Below are positions 16,831 through 26,006 of a stretch of DNA of 56,539 nt, piece by piece. The translations under genes and the position numbers were made by a program. This DNA comes from Betaproteobacteria bacterium. Its GTDB lineage: Bacteria > Pseudomonadota > Gammaproteobacteria > Burkholderiales > SG8-41. The first letter of the stretch is position 1; the number at the start of each line of letters is the position of its first letter. The DNA is taken from assembly GCA_021730905.1 (NCBI GenBank), contig JAKFYK010000003.1, positions 1-56,539 on the forward strand. The letters are read 5' to 3'. Under the pieces are notes generated by a model. That model was not told the origin of the DNA and did not search any database. It saw nothing but the letters and a program-made list of their open reading frames with translations.

Positions 16831-18363
16831 CTACCGTGCAGCAGGCTCTACTCCCGGCCACCGCGTATCAAGATCCAGCGGCCACACCGGGCGCGGCAAC
16901 CGCTTCCACGTAAAGCGCTCCAGTATCGGTGAGGTAAGTCCCGCCGCATCGACTTCGATAATTTTGTCGTCGCCGTACCACTCGTCGATGCCGGCGCGGA
17001 AATGGCCGCGCGATTTCACCACCAGCGATGAGAACGCGCCAATGTCGAGGCCGAAGGTTTCAAAAAATACCGGGTCGGCGCACTGGATGCGGCGCGAGCA
17101 CACCACCATGGTCAGGCCGCCGATACGAATCGCCGCCGCCGGCCCGAGGTGCACAGTACGGCCCGCGTAGACACCGCGGCGCCCGACCACCACGCCATCG
17201 GACAGCGCAAGCACCTGCGCTTCCACCGGTAGCGCGCGCCCATAATCGTCGGCGCACGCTTCGTTGAGTGTGAGGCGCACAGTGGCACCTGCGCCCGCAG
17301 CATGGCATTTCGCAGCCGCGGCAGGATCGACGAAATTGCCGAGCAGCACGCGTTCGACGCGCGCGGCGAGCAGCGCTTCGAGCACGTCGGTAGTGTTGCC
17401 GCGCCCGCCGCCGCCTGGATTGTCGGCGACATCGGCAAGACAGACCGCGGAGCGTGCGCCATCGCGTCCCGCGCGCGCGGCGCGCGCGATGGCGTCATTC
17501 AGCGGTGTGAGGCGTACGCGAAAACGCTCGCGCTCGGTCCACGCAAACTCCGCGAGCTGGCGTGCAAGATCTCTTGATTTGTCGCCGCGGCCGTAGATCA
17601 GTATCGTGATGCCGCCCTCGCGTGCGTCGCTGAAGGCGAAGCTGCCGACGACCGACACCACCGGCAGATCAGGACCGATATGGCGCTGGCCCTCCGCGAT
17701 CATATCGGCATAGGCGCCGCGCGCGGTCAGCAGCGTCACCGACGGCGGCACGATCGGCATGCGTATGAAGGTCTTCTCCCAGCGCTCGCCGGCAATCAGA
17801 CGGCGGATGAGCGGTGCCGCCTCGGCCCCGCGCTCGCGCCGGTCGACGTGCGGGTTGGTGCGGTATGAGAGGATGCAATCCGCGCACTCAACCATGCGGC
17901 GCGAAATATTGGCGTGCAGATCAACGGTGGCGAGCACCGGCACCTGCGGCCCCGCCGCTTCCCGCGCCAGCGCGTAGAGCGCGCCATCGGGATCCTCGGC
18001 GCCGGTTGATGTCATCGCGCCGTGATTGCTGATGTAGATCGCGTCATACGGCTGCGCCGCTGCGAGCATCGCGCGCATGCGCGCCAGCGTCGCATCGATG
18101 AAACGCTGATCGGCCGGGCCACCCGGCTCCGTTGCGGTGATGATGATGGGCACAGGCTCCCACGGGCCGCCGGCGTTCATAGCCTCGACAAAGCCGGGAA
18201 TCTCGGACGGCATCGCGGGCGCGGGCTTCGCGGCTTCAATGAGCATCGCCTCGCCCTCGAAGTAACACGATTTGCGGAAATCCTCTTCGGTGCTGACGGG
18301 CGCGAACGCGTTGCTTTCGAGATGGATGCCGAGTATGGCGATACGCGGGCGGGATTTGCTCAT
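16831..18363 (-). CDS. M81 family metallopeptidase (MlrC-like)
   Basis: This 510-residue protein resembles MlrC (microcystinase C), a zinc peptidase of family M81. It begins RIAILGIHLESNAFAPV, with the His-x-Glu motif at residues 14-16, and has SNHGAMTSTGAEDPDG near 130, VDLHANIS near 165 and YRTNPHVD near 185, which supply the metal site. MlrC degrades linear microcystin products, but close homologues are widespread in proteobacteria and probably cleave other peptides. GGGG lies before the start. No partner mlrA/B/D genes are present, so a microcystin role is unlikely. Confidence 0.85.
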   Translation of the reverse strand: MSKSRPRIAILGIHLESNAFAPVSTEEDFRKSCYFEGEAMLIEAAKPAPAMPSEIPGFVEAMNAGGPWEPVPIIITATEPGGPADQRFIDATLARMRAMLAAAQPYDAIYISNHGAMTSTGAEDPDGALYALAREAAGPQVPVLATVDLHANISRRMVECADCILSYRTNPHVDRRERGAEAAPLIRRLIAGERWEKTFIRMPIVPPSVTLLTARGAYADMIAEGQRHIGPDLPVVSVVGSFAFSDAREGGITILIYGRGDKSRDLARQLAEFAWTERERFRVRLTPLNDAIARAARAGRDGARSAVCLADVADNPGGGGRGNTTDVLEALLAARVERVLLGNFVDPAAAAKCHAAGAGATVRLTLNEACADDYGRALPVEAQVLALSDGVVVGRRGVYAGRTVHLGPAAAIRIGGLTMVVCSRRIQCADPVFFETFGLDIGAFSSLVVKSRGHFRAGIDEWYGDDKIIEVDAAGLTSPILERFTWKRLPRPVWPLDLDTRWPGVEPAAR

Positions 18364-18411
18364 TGCATTCCCCAGTCGAATCAGCGTGCCGTATGCAACG
18401 TGGTGGCGCGG

Positions 18412-19314
18412 TTATTTCAACAACCGGCTGAAATCCAGCTTGCCGCGCTTCACCGGCGGACACCAGTAATACGTCCCCGTGAGCGGCTGCGTAAAGCGAA
18501 ACAGGGCATCGATCACGCCATCGTCGATGCCGGCCATGCGCCGCATCTGCGCCTCGTAGGCGTCGAACGACGCCGCGAAAGCCGTGAACATCAGGCCCGC
18601 GCGCTGCCCGTCGATCCACGGCATCGAGCGCCGCACGACGAAGGCTTCCGGATCGAAACTCTCCTGCGCGGTGCGCTTCACATGCGCGGATTCCGGCGCG
18701 TTGCCAAGTTCGACATCGTCGCGCTTGCGGCGGCCGACAGCGTTGTCCTGCTCGCGTGCGCTCATCGCATCAAACGCGGAAAGGTTGTGCAGCCACTGCT
18801 GCACGGCGACAAAACTTGAGCCATCCATACCAGCACGCTTGCCCGCCACAAACGCGGTGCGCTGCGCCTTGGCGCCCTTGGGATTTTCGGTGCCGTCCAC
18901 GTAGCCGCTAATATCGCGCCCCTCGCGGTGTCGAAAGCCGTCCACCACCACTTCCACCCTGAACGCATCGCCGGTGGCGGCCTCGATGGCGCGCGAGGTA
19001 TACAGGATGGTGCCGCGATCGTCGCCGCGTATCCAGCACCAGAGTGACGCGGACGCCGCTGGTGTCACCGGAATCTCCACCTTCGAGCCGGCGAAATGCG
19101 GAAACGGCTTCAAGCCTTCGACGGTTGCACCGAGTTGCTCCGCGAGCGATGCGCCGATGCCGACGACGACTTCGTCACCATCGGCCACCGCGGCCAGCGC
19201 CGACATCGCGCCCTTCACGCGCGCGGGCTGCGCTATCGAAAACGTGAGGTAGCGCGCCGCGCGCGGCACAGCGGCAAGGATACCGGGTTGAAAGTGAGTT
19301 GCTTTACGTATCAC
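18412..19314 (-). CDS. DyP-type haem peroxidase
   Basis: This 300-residue protein carries the dye-decolourising peroxidase signature GxxDG as GYVDG at residues 137-141, the proximal haem ligand His211 (AHVKRT), and a conserved Arg in VVRRSMPW near 229. No signal or TAT peptide is seen, so the enzyme should be cytosolic, as in the class whose members are sometimes encapsulin cargo. No encapsulin gene is nearby. The start is GTG at 19314 with a poor ribosome-binding site; a later start is possible. It lies 48 bases upstream of the M81 gene on the same strand. Confidence 0.88.
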   Translation of the reverse strand: MIRKATHFQPGILAAVPRAARYLTFSIAQPARVKGAMSALAAVADGDEVVVGIGASLAEQLGATVEGLKPFPHFAGSKVEIPVTPAASASLWCWIRGDDRGTILYTSRAIEAATGDAFRVEVVVDGFRHREGRDISGYVDGTENPKGAKAQRTAFVAGKRAGMDGSSFVAVQQWLHNLSAFDAMSAREQDNAVGRRKRDDVELGNAPESAHVKRTAQESFDPEAFVVRRSMPWIDGQRAGLMFTAFAASFDAYEAQMRRMAGIDDGVIDALFRFTQPLTGTYYWCPPVKRGKLDFSRLLK

Positions 19315-19501
19315 GAGATGGGTCTCCGGCTTTTGGGGTCACGAACTGTCTCATGCAATATTGTAAAACTTTCGCTGTCCCGGTCTTTGTGCGCATGCCT
19401 GATGCAGCGTTGAGAGATTTGCTACGGCACCACGCCCAGCGGGGTCGTATACCGCGCGCAGGGACCCGCGCTGAATTTCGGGTGGTGCAGTTACGCTGCG
19501 G

Positions 19502-20482
19502 TCAATCGATTTTCGTGCCTGAATCCTTGATGGCCTTTGCCCACTTGGCAATCTCGGAGACGATGTGGCGTCTGAACTCATCTCTCGATTCGCTGGCCGG
19601 CGCAAACGCGAGCTGATTGAAAAGCTCTCTGACCTCCGGCCGCTTGACTGCCACCATCAAGTCGCGGTCAATTTTGTCGAGCACCGCGTCGGGCGTCTTC
19701 GCCGGCGCAAACACGCCGGTCCAGCCGGCCACTTCGAATCCCGGATAGCCGGATTCGGCTATCGTCGGCAATTCGGGCAGGAACGGCGAACGCGTAGCAC
19801 TCGACACCGCGAGTGCGCGCAACTTGCCGGACTTGACGTGCGGCAACACCGACGTCATCGAGTCGAACATCGCCGGCAGTTCTCCGCTCATCACCTGGAT
19901 ATTCGCATCGGCGCTGCCGCGGAACGCCACATTGTTGCCGAGCTTGATTCCGCCCGCGCTCTGAAACATTTCCATCGTCAGGTGGTTGACTGTGCCGTTG
20001 CCGAATGAACCATAGTTAATTTGCCCGGGCCGGGATTTTGCGAGGGCAACAACGTCTTTCACCGATTTTGCGGCAAACGACGGGGTCACCACCAGCACTT
20101 GCGTCACGATCACCAGCTTGGTGATCGGCGCGAAATCGCGCACCGGATCATACGGAAGTTTCGGATACAGCCCGGGATTGATGGCCAGCGCGCCAGTGCC
20201 GTTCATCATCAGCGTGTAGCCATCCGGAATCGCCTTTGCCGTAAGGTCGGTGCCCAGGATCGCGCCCGCGCCCGGCCGGTTTTCGACGATCACCTGCTGG
20301 CCCCACGCCTCGGTGAGCTTCTGCCCGATGAGCCGTGCCAGGACATCGGTTTGCGTGCCAGCGCCGAACGGCACGATCACGCGTACCGGTTTGGCGGGAT
20401 AGCTCTGCGCGGCGCTCAATCCGGCAGCGCCCGTGCCGCACGCCAGCATGAGAAATGCAAGCGTAGTTCTGAGAGTACCCAT
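19502..20482 (-). CDS. Bug/TctC-family periplasmic solute-binding protein (3)
   Basis: This 326-residue protein has a signal peptide ending near LSAAQ, then SYPAKPVRVIVPFGAGTQTD, VIVENRPGAGAILG and PDGYTLM. The usual second Gly of the GG turn is replaced (GTQTD), which may alter ligand choice. The start at 20482 follows AAGGTGG, and the open frame nine codons further upstream is ignored. It is the last of three consecutive minus-strand Bug genes and lies 89 bases after the second one. The ligand is unknown. Confidence 0.9.
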   Translation of the reverse strand: MGTLRTTLAFLMLACGTGAAGLSAAQSYPAKPVRVIVPFGAGTQTDVLARLIGQKLTEAWGQQVIVENRPGAGAILGTDLTAKAIPDGYTLMMNGTGALAINPGLYPKLPYDPVRDFAPITKLVIVTQVLVVTPSFAAKSVKDVVALAKSRPGQINYGSFGNGTVNHLTMEMFQSAGGIKLGNNVAFRGSADANIQVMSGELPAMFDSMTSVLPHVKSGKLRALAVSSATRSPFLPELPTIAESGYPGFEVAGWTGVFAPAKTPDAVLDKIDRDLMVAVKRPEVRELFNQLAFAPASESRDEFRRHIVSEIAKWAKAIKDSGTKID

Positions 20483-20571
20483 GTCCGCCACCTTTCGAGA
20501 AACGCGCATCGGGTTGCGCCGGAATGTTTTCTATCCTATCGGAAAAGCAATCGCCCTCGCAAAACGACCAG

Positions 20572-21528
20572 CTACGGCACCATCCCTAGCGGCTTCGCAT
20601 CACGCGCCCAGCGCGCCAGTTCCCGCTGCAAAAACGCCCGACTCGACTCGCGCGAGTTCGGAAAGGTTTCGATGTCGAGTTCGAGCACGCGGCTTTTGAA
20701 ATCCGCCTGCGCCACCACAGCGGAAAGGTCTTTATGCAGTTTAGCCTCGATCGCCGCAGGGATGCGCGCAGGGCCGACAAACATCCACCACTCCACGTGA
20801 TCAAAGCCCGCTGCGCCAGACTCGGCCAGTGTCGGCACGTCGGGCATGGTCTGAAAGCGTTTGGCGCTGGTGACGGCGATGGCCTTCAAGCGTCCCGAGC
20901 GGATGTGCTGCACGAATGCAGTGGGTGTGGCCATCAGCATGGCGATCTGTCCGCCGATGAGATCGGTGACGGCGGTGGCGCCGCCCTTGTACGGCACGTG
21001 TATGACGTCGATGCCCGTGGCACGCTTCAACGCCTCCATCGCGCGATGGCCGTTGGTGCTGGCACCGGGGCTGCCGTAGGCATACTTGCCGGGATTGGCT
21101 TTCACCAGCGCAAAAAACTCGGCGGGCGTGCGTACGGGAAAGTCGGCACGCACGGTAAGGGCGGCGGGCGCGGCGCCGAAGTAAAGAATGGCGTGCAGGT
21201 CGCGCGCGGTGTCGTAGCGCAGGTCGTTGCGTATCGCCGGATTCAACGCGAGCGTGCTGCCGAAGAGTCCCAGCGTGTAGCCGTCGGGCGTGGCGCGTGC
21301 GACGGCCTCGGTGGCAATCACTGCGCCGCCGCCCGGCCGGTTTTCCACCAGCACGGTTTGCTTCCACGGTGCGGCAAGGCGCTCGGCAATGAGACGAGCG
21401 ACAATATCCGAAGCGCCGCCCGCACCCGCGGAGAGGATGATGCGCACGGGTTTGTTGGGAAAGGCATCCTGGGCTTGCGCTGTGGGTGCGCACAGGGCCA
21501 GCGCGATGAGGGAAATTCGCCGCATCAT
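20572..21528 (-). CDS. Bug/TctC-family periplasmic solute-binding protein (4)
   Basis: This 318-residue protein has a short signal peptide (cleavage near AQAQ), FPNKPVRIILSAGAGGASD, VLVENRPGGGAVIA, PDGYTLGLFG and HVPYKGGATAV. Its ATG overlaps the TGA stop of the upstream Bug gene (AAATGATG), so translation of the two is probably coupled. Production of two different Bug receptors from one coupled transcript suggests related ligands or a gene-duplication origin, although the two sequences belong to different subgroups. Confidence 0.9.
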   Translation of the reverse strand: MMRRISLIALALCAPTAQAQDAFPNKPVRIILSAGAGGASDIVARLIAERLAAPWKQTVLVENRPGGGAVIATEAVARATPDGYTLGLFGSTLALNPAIRNDLRYDTARDLHAILYFGAAPAALTVRADFPVRTPAEFFALVKANPGKYAYGSPGASTNGHRAMEALKRATGIDVIHVPYKGGATAVTDLIGGQIAMLMATPTAFVQHIRSGRLKAIAVTSAKRFQTMPDVPTLAESGAAGFDHVEWWMFVGPARIPAAIEAKLHKDLSAVVAQADFKSRVLELDIETFPNSRESSRAFLQRELARWARDAKPLGMVP

Positions 21529-22511
21529 TTGACGAGACCGAGCTCCGTCAACAGGGTTTTGAATTCCGCGTAGTCTGTTTCAAAAAGTTTTTTGGTCTGC
21601 ACGCTGTTCAGGTAGTTCGACTCCCACACGTTGCGCTCGACTTCGCGCTTCCAAATATCCGTGGCCACGGCCTTCGCAAGCACCTGATCCCAGAACGCGA
21701 TCTGCTCGGCGGTCATACCCCTGGGACCGATCACGCCGCGCCAGGTGTCCATCACGGCGGGGTAGCCCTGTTCGGTCCACGTGGGCGTGTTGGCAAATGG
21801 ACCGCCGATGCGCCGCGGCGCCAGCACGCCAACGACTCTCATCTTGCCTGCTTCGATCATGCGCACCACGGACGACGGCGTGCCCGCGTGCGCATCGACG
21901 TGACCACCCAGCACGGCGGTCACGCCGTCGGCGCCGGAGCCCAGCACTACCGCCTTCAGCTTGCGTATATCCACGCCCGCGGATTTTGCAACCAGCGCGA
22001 ACGACAGATGATTGATGCTGCCCAGCGTGGTGGGTGTGGAGACCGCCAGTGAACCGGCGTCCTTGCGCAGCCGCTCGACAAAGTCCTGTCCGCTGCGAAT
22101 CGGCGATTCCGCGCGAACCGCGATCACGGTGTACTCGCTGAACAGGTTAGCCAGCGGCGTGACGTCGGTATAGCGGCCGCGCCCGTTCAGATCGTTGGCC
22201 ATCAGGTTGGGTGAATTGATGGCGATGTAATGCGCATCGCCCGGATGCTGGTTGAGGTAATTCACCGAAACAACGCCACCGCCGCCGGGCCTGTTCACAA
22301 CGGTCACCGGCACTTTCACGAGACCCGCTTCCTGAAAGATTCTTTGCAACGTGCGGCCGGTGCGGTCGATACCGCCGCCCGGCGTGGTCGGGATCGATAT
22401 TTCCACGGGCTTCACCGGCTGCCAGGGCTGCGCCCAGGCACTGCTCGCGGCAAGCGCCGCCGCGATAATCCATGCCATGCACTGCGCTAATTCGCGCACG
22501 GCGCTTTCCAT
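21525..22511 (-). CDS. Bug/TctC-family periplasmic solute-binding protein (5)
   Basis: This 328-residue protein has a signal peptide ending ASSAWAQ and then PVKPVEISIPTTPGGGIDRT. It lacks PDGYT and instead reads NRPGGGGVVS and GDAHYIAINSPNL, as do the proteins at 2911 and 50296. It also shares AGVDIRKLKAV and PRR-GG segments with the latter. The ATG at 22511 lies 14 bases after the cupin stop and is chosen over a longer frame that runs into the cupin gene. The ribosome-binding site is weak, so coupling to the cupin is likely. The ligand is unknown. Confidence 0.88.
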   Translation of the reverse strand: MESAVRELAQCMAWIIAAALAASSAWAQPWQPVKPVEISIPTTPGGGIDRTGRTLQRIFQEAGLVKVPVTVVNRPGGGGVVSVNYLNQHPGDAHYIAINSPNLMANDLNGRGRYTDVTPLANLFSEYTVIAVRAESPIRSGQDFVERLRKDAGSLAVSTPTTLGSINHLSFALVAKSAGVDIRKLKAVVLGSGADGVTAVLGGHVDAHAGTPSSVVRMIEAGKMRVVGVLAPRRIGGPFANTPTWTEQGYPAVMDTWRGVIGPRGMTAEQIAFWDQVLAKAVATDIWKREVERNVWESNYLNSVQTKKLFETDYAEFKTLLTELGLVK

Positions 22512-22525
22512 GATCCAGCGCCCGA

Positions 22526-23095
22526 TCACTTTCCTTCCAGCTTTTTTGCCAGTTCCGGCGCAAACACGCCGTCGATCAGCACAAACGCAATATCGCACGG
22601 CGCATTGGAGCGATTGCTCCACGCGTGATTGGTGCCGCACTGGATCATCATGTCGCCCGCCTTCAATAGCACTTCGCTGTCGTCGAGCACGCAGTAGATT
22701 TCACCCGACAGGATCAGCACGTAATCGATAGTCTCGGTGCGATGCATCAGCGGATGCCGCCCGTTCTTGCCGAAGGTGGAGGCTTGCTCGTTGCCGAGCG
22801 CGGCGAACAGTTTTTTCGACTGCTCCGGGCTCATGTCGCGGATCTCGCTGGTCTCCGGCATAATGCGGTTGATGCGGAACACGGTGCCGTTTTTCTCGGG
22901 CATCTGGCGGCGCGGGCCCAGCGTGGGCTCTTCGTGTTTAGCCACCACAGGCGTGGGTGTAGCGCTGGTGCGCCAGATGTCCGTTGAAACGTAACCAGGC
23001 CGCGCCGGATTGGTGATCACGAACGGCGCCGGGCCGTCCGACAGCACGATGGCCTTGCCGTTTTCATCGTGGCCGGTGACTACACGTCGAACCAT
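22526..23095 (-). CDS. cupin-domain protein
   Basis: This 189-residue protein begins RRVVTGHDENGKAIVLSDGP and has a C-terminal cupin with MHRTETIDYVLILSGEIYC and CGTNHAWSNRS, providing the metal or ligand pocket. The same architecture occurs twice over in the bicupin at 30222-31391 (RRVVTGNDERGKSRV and CMDREPNKSTLVSDGP), so these are paralogues. Relatives are often annotated as oxalate-decarboxylase-like or gentisate-dioxygenase-like cupins, but no enzyme activity can be read. It sits between the ThDP enzyme and a Bug gene in a minus-strand operon. Confidence 0.82.
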   Translation of the reverse strand: MVRRVVTGHDENGKAIVLSDGPAPFVITNPARPGYVSTDIWRTSATPTPVVAKHEEPTLGPRRQMPEKNGTVFRINRIMPETSEIRDMSPEQSKKLFAALGNEQASTFGKNGRHPLMHRTETIDYVLILSGEIYCVLDDSEVLLKAGDMMIQCGTNHAWSNRSNAPCDIAFVLIDGVFAPELAKKLEGK

Positions 23096-23182
23096 ATGCT
23101 GCTCCTGTTTTTATCGAAGGTATTTTCCACACACCCGGTTGACACGTCACGGCCTCGTGCCGTGCCGCGCACGCTTACCTGG

Positions 23183-24859
23183 TTACTGCTTGAACACCAC
23201 CGGCGCCAGCGTGTTCTGGTCGATCATCACGTCGATCAGCGCGGGCTTGCCGCTGGCCAATGCGCGCTGGATCGCGCCCTCGAGGTCGCCAGGCTTGGTG
23301 ACGCGCTCGCCATACGCGCCGAACACTTTCGCCAGCGCGCCGAAGTCGGGATTTTTGTAGTCCACCGCGAAAAAACGCCCGCCAAAGTGTTCGTTCTGGA
23401 ACGCGCGCTCGTTGCCGAGGCCTTCGTCGTTAAATACCACATGCACCACCGGGATGTTTTCGCGCACCGCGGTTTCGAGTTCGCCGACGTTGCACATGAT
23501 GCCCATGTCGCCGGATGCTGAAATCACCGGCCGGTCGGGGCACGCGAGCTTGGCGCCGAGCGCAATCGGGAATGAACCGCCCACCGAAGCCCAGTCATCG
23601 ATGCACATGAAGCTGAATGGCTCGTAGCTCTTGAAATAGCTGCGCACATGCTTGCCGCCATTGCCGGCATCGACCACGCAAATGCCATTCTTCGGCAGCA
23701 CCTTGCGTATGCAATGCGCCACCCACTGCGACTGTATCGGCGTTGCATCAGGCTTGAGCACGGCATTCAATTCGGCATCGAAATCAGCGCGCGCCTTGGC
23801 CACATCGACCCACGATTTACGCGCACCCGCTTTGGAAGCGCGCTCGGCAATGCCCTTGATAAAACTGGCCGATGAGCCTGCAATACCCATTTCCACCGGG
23901 AACACGATGCCAATCTGTCCGGGCGCGGAGGTGTGGTGAATGATCTTCGCGTTCTCGCTGAATACGCCGTATTTGTACATGGTCGAGAACACGTCGAAGT
24001 GCGAACCGACCGCAATGATGACGTCGGCCTTGGGCGCGTTCTTGTTGGCGCTGGAAAAACCGTTGCGTCCCAGCGGGCCGAGGGCCAGTGGATGGGTGGA
24101 CGGAAAACCGTCCGGCGCATACTGCAGCACCGCCACCGGAATGCCCGTCGCGGTGGCGAGCTTTTCCATCGCGCCTATGACTTTTTCTTTCATCACGCCG
24201 CGGCCCACCACGAACAGCGGGCGCTCGGCTTTGCTGATCAGCGTCCACGCTGCGTCGAGCTGATCGGGGTCGCACACCGAGGGCACAGTGGCGCGATAGG
24301 CGACCGGCGCTATCGCTTCGACCTTCACCTTTTGCAGCATCACTTCGTTCGGCGCTTCGAGATGCGTGGGACCCTGCGGCTCGGTGAGCGCGACGCGAAA
24401 CGCCTTGCGCACCATTTCCTGCACGCGCTCAGGATACGGAATGCTGTAGGCCCACTTGGTAATCGGACGCATGAACGGAATCTGATCGAGATCCTGCGTG
24501 GCGTCGCGCTCGCGCATTTCACTTTCCTGCACGCCGCAGATGCTGATCAGCGGCACGTTGCCCTTGTTGGCGGCAGCTATCGCGGTAACCAGATTGGTGA
24601 GTCCCGGCCCTTCGGTCGCGGTAACGACAGCAGGCGCGTTGCGCGCGCGCGCGAAGCCGTACGCCATGAACGCAGCGCCCTGCTCGTGGCGCGTGAGGAG
24701 AAAGCGAATTTGCGGCGTGTCGCGCAGCGCGTCGAGAAACGCGAGATTCTGCGTGCCGGGAATGCCGAAGACGTGATCGATGCCTTCGCGCAGCAGCGCA
24801 TCCACCAGCGCGCGTGCGCCGGTAACAGTGCCAACAGGGGTGCGTTCCGTGGTGTCCAT
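23183..24859 (-). CDS. thiamine-diphosphate-dependent enzyme (acetolactate-synthase-like)
   Basis: This 558-residue protein has the three-domain plan of ThDP enzymes. The N-terminal Pyr domain has VFGIPGTQN near 30 and the catalytic Glu59 in RHEQGAAFMAYGFAR. A middle domain follows, and the C-terminal PP domain has the ThDP/Mg motif SGDMGIMCNVGELETAV then VVFNDEGLGNE. GDM replaces the common GDG. Relatives include acetolactate synthase, benzoylformate decarboxylase and 5-guanidino-2-oxopentanoate decarboxylase, and a 2-oxo-acid decarboxylase is likely. AAGGAAAG precedes the start. Neighbours are a dienelactone hydrolase, a cupin and three Bug genes, suggesting catabolism of an organic acid. 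Confidence 0.85.
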   Translation of the reverse strand: MDTTERTPVGTVTGARALVDALLREGIDHVFGIPGTQNLAFLDALRDTPQIRFLLTRHEQGAAFMAYGFARARNAPAVVTATEGPGLTNLVTAIAAANKGNVPLISICGVQESEMRERDATQDLDQIPFMRPITKWAYSIPYPERVQEMVRKAFRVALTEPQGPTHLEAPNEVMLQKVKVEAIAPVAYRATVPSVCDPDQLDAAWTLISKAERPLFVVGRGVMKEKVIGAMEKLATATGIPVAVLQYAPDGFPSTHPLALGPLGRNGFSSANKNAPKADVIIAVGSHFDVFSTMYKYGVFSENAKIIHHTSAPGQIGIVFPVEMGIAGSSASFIKGIAERASKAGARKSWVDVAKARADFDAELNAVLKPDATPIQSQWVAHCIRKVLPKNGICVVDAGNGGKHVRSYFKSYEPFSFMCIDDWASVGGSFPIALGAKLACPDRPVISASGDMGIMCNVGELETAVRENIPVVHVVFNDEGLGNERAFQNEHFGGRFFAVDYKNPDFGALAKVFGAYGERVTKPGDLEGAIQRALASGKPALIDVMIDQNTLAPVVFKQ

Positions 24860-24891
24860 TTCTACTTTCCTTGTTTCATTACAATTTTATC

Positions 24892-24910
24892 AATAAAAAC
24901 AAATACTTAT
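24892..24910 (-). repeat. AT-rich intergenic motif, copy C
   Basis: The plus strand reads AATAAAAACAAATACTTAT, identical to the copy at 76-94. It lies 14 bases past the stop of the minus-strand dienelactone hydrolase gene and 32 bases before the ThDP enzyme start, in the only gap between these two genes. Confidence 0.65.
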
Positions 24911-24924
24911 GTAATTCCACTGAT

Positions 24925-25812
24925 TTACCGCAAATACTTGTTGAAAAAATCCACCGTGCGCTGCCACGACAGCTTTGCAGCAGCTTCGTCGTAGCGCGGC
25001 GTGGTGTCGTTGTGAAAGCCGTGCTGCGTATTCGGATAGCTGAAATGTTCGTAGCGGACTTTGTTGGCTTTTAACGCGGCTTCATACGGCGGCCAGCCAT
25101 CGTTGATGCGCGGATCGTCCGACGCGTTCTGAATCATGATCGCCGCTTTGATCTTGGGCACGTCGGATGCCGCCGGTTGTACGCCGTAGTAGGCGACTCC
25201 GGCCGCAAGATCGGGCAAGCGCGTGGCGAGCAGATTGACAATGCCGCCGCCGAAGCAGAATCCGACCGTGCCGATCTTGCCGGTGCATTCGGGCCGCGCT
25301 TTGAGCACGCCCGCGCCGGCAACCAGATCTTCGATGCGCTTCTTGGTGTCCTGCTTGGCAAACAATTCGCGGCCCTTGTCTTCGTCGCCGGGATAACCGC
25401 CGACGGGAAACAACGCATCGGGCGCAAAAGCGACAAAATTCAGCAGCGCGAGACGGCGCGCGACATCCTCGATGTATGGATTCAGGCCGCGATTTTCGTG
25501 AACCACATACACACCGGGCAGTTTGCCGCTGGCATTCGCGGGCTTCACGAAATAGCCGCGCATCTTGCCGTGGCCCTGCGGCGAATCGTATTCGAGATAC
25601 TCCGTCCTGATGCGCGGGTCGTCTTTTTTGACCTGCTGCGCCCACGCAAAATTGGGCTGCAGGCTTTGCAGCATGGCGGCAGCCGTCACGCCGCCCACAG
25701 CAAACTTCGCGGCCTCATCGAGAAATTCACGGCGGCTTTTGGTGCCATGCACGTAGCCGTCAAACAGCCTCAGTACTTCGGGCGGAAAATCACTGGCTTT
25801 TTTGCGTTCCAT
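24925..25812 (-). CDS. dienelactone hydrolase family protein with TAT signal
   Basis: This 295-residue protein carries a twin-arginine signal in KSRREFL (Arg28-Arg29) followed by a hydrophobic stretch to about residue 58, so it should be exported folded. The hydrolase domain has Glu106 in HENRG, the Cys186 nucleophile in GFCFGGG, an acid near Asp232 and His264 in QHGFHND, the usual Cys/Asp/His set of dienelactone hydrolases. The start at 25812 follows AAGGAG, and twelve further in-frame codons upstream are discounted. It probably leads the minus-strand operon that continues with the ThDP enzyme. Confidence 0.88.
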   Translation of the reverse strand: MERKKASDFPPEVLRLFDGYVHGTKSRREFLDEAAKFAVGGVTAAAMLQSLQPNFAWAQQVKKDDPRIRTEYLEYDSPQGHGKMRGYFVKPANASGKLPGVYVVHENRGLNPYIEDVARRLALLNFVAFAPDALFPVGGYPGDEDKGRELFAKQDTKKRIEDLVAGAGVLKARPECTGKIGTVGFCFGGGIVNLLATRLPDLAAGVAYYGVQPAASDVPKIKAAIMIQNASDDPRINDGWPPYEAALKANKVRYEHFSYPNTQHGFHNDTTPRYDEAAAKLSWQRTVDFFNKYLR

Positions 25813-26006
25813 TGCAAAGACTCCTTCCATGGGGAAAATGACGGACAAGACAAAACGCCGAACATGAAAGCTTCCGTCAGTGGCGTTCAGCCGTCAAGCC
25901 TGATTGCGCATAGTGGCCGCACACCTTGCGCCGACGAGGGGTAGAATGTTTCGATTGAGACACATGACCCGAAACGTCGCACACGCTGACCGAGAGGGGC
26001 TATCCG

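Noticed and set aside
16831..18363. microcystin degradation locus
   Set aside because: The M81 protein resembles MlrC, but no mlrA, mlrB or mlrD relatives are adjacent, and such proteins are common outside that pathway.
18412..19314. encapsulin cargo system around the DyP peroxidase
   Set aside because: No encapsulin shell gene is in the neighbourhood.
23933..24994. 353-codon plus-strand open frame
   Set aside because: It is antisense to the ThDP enzyme and lacks motifs.
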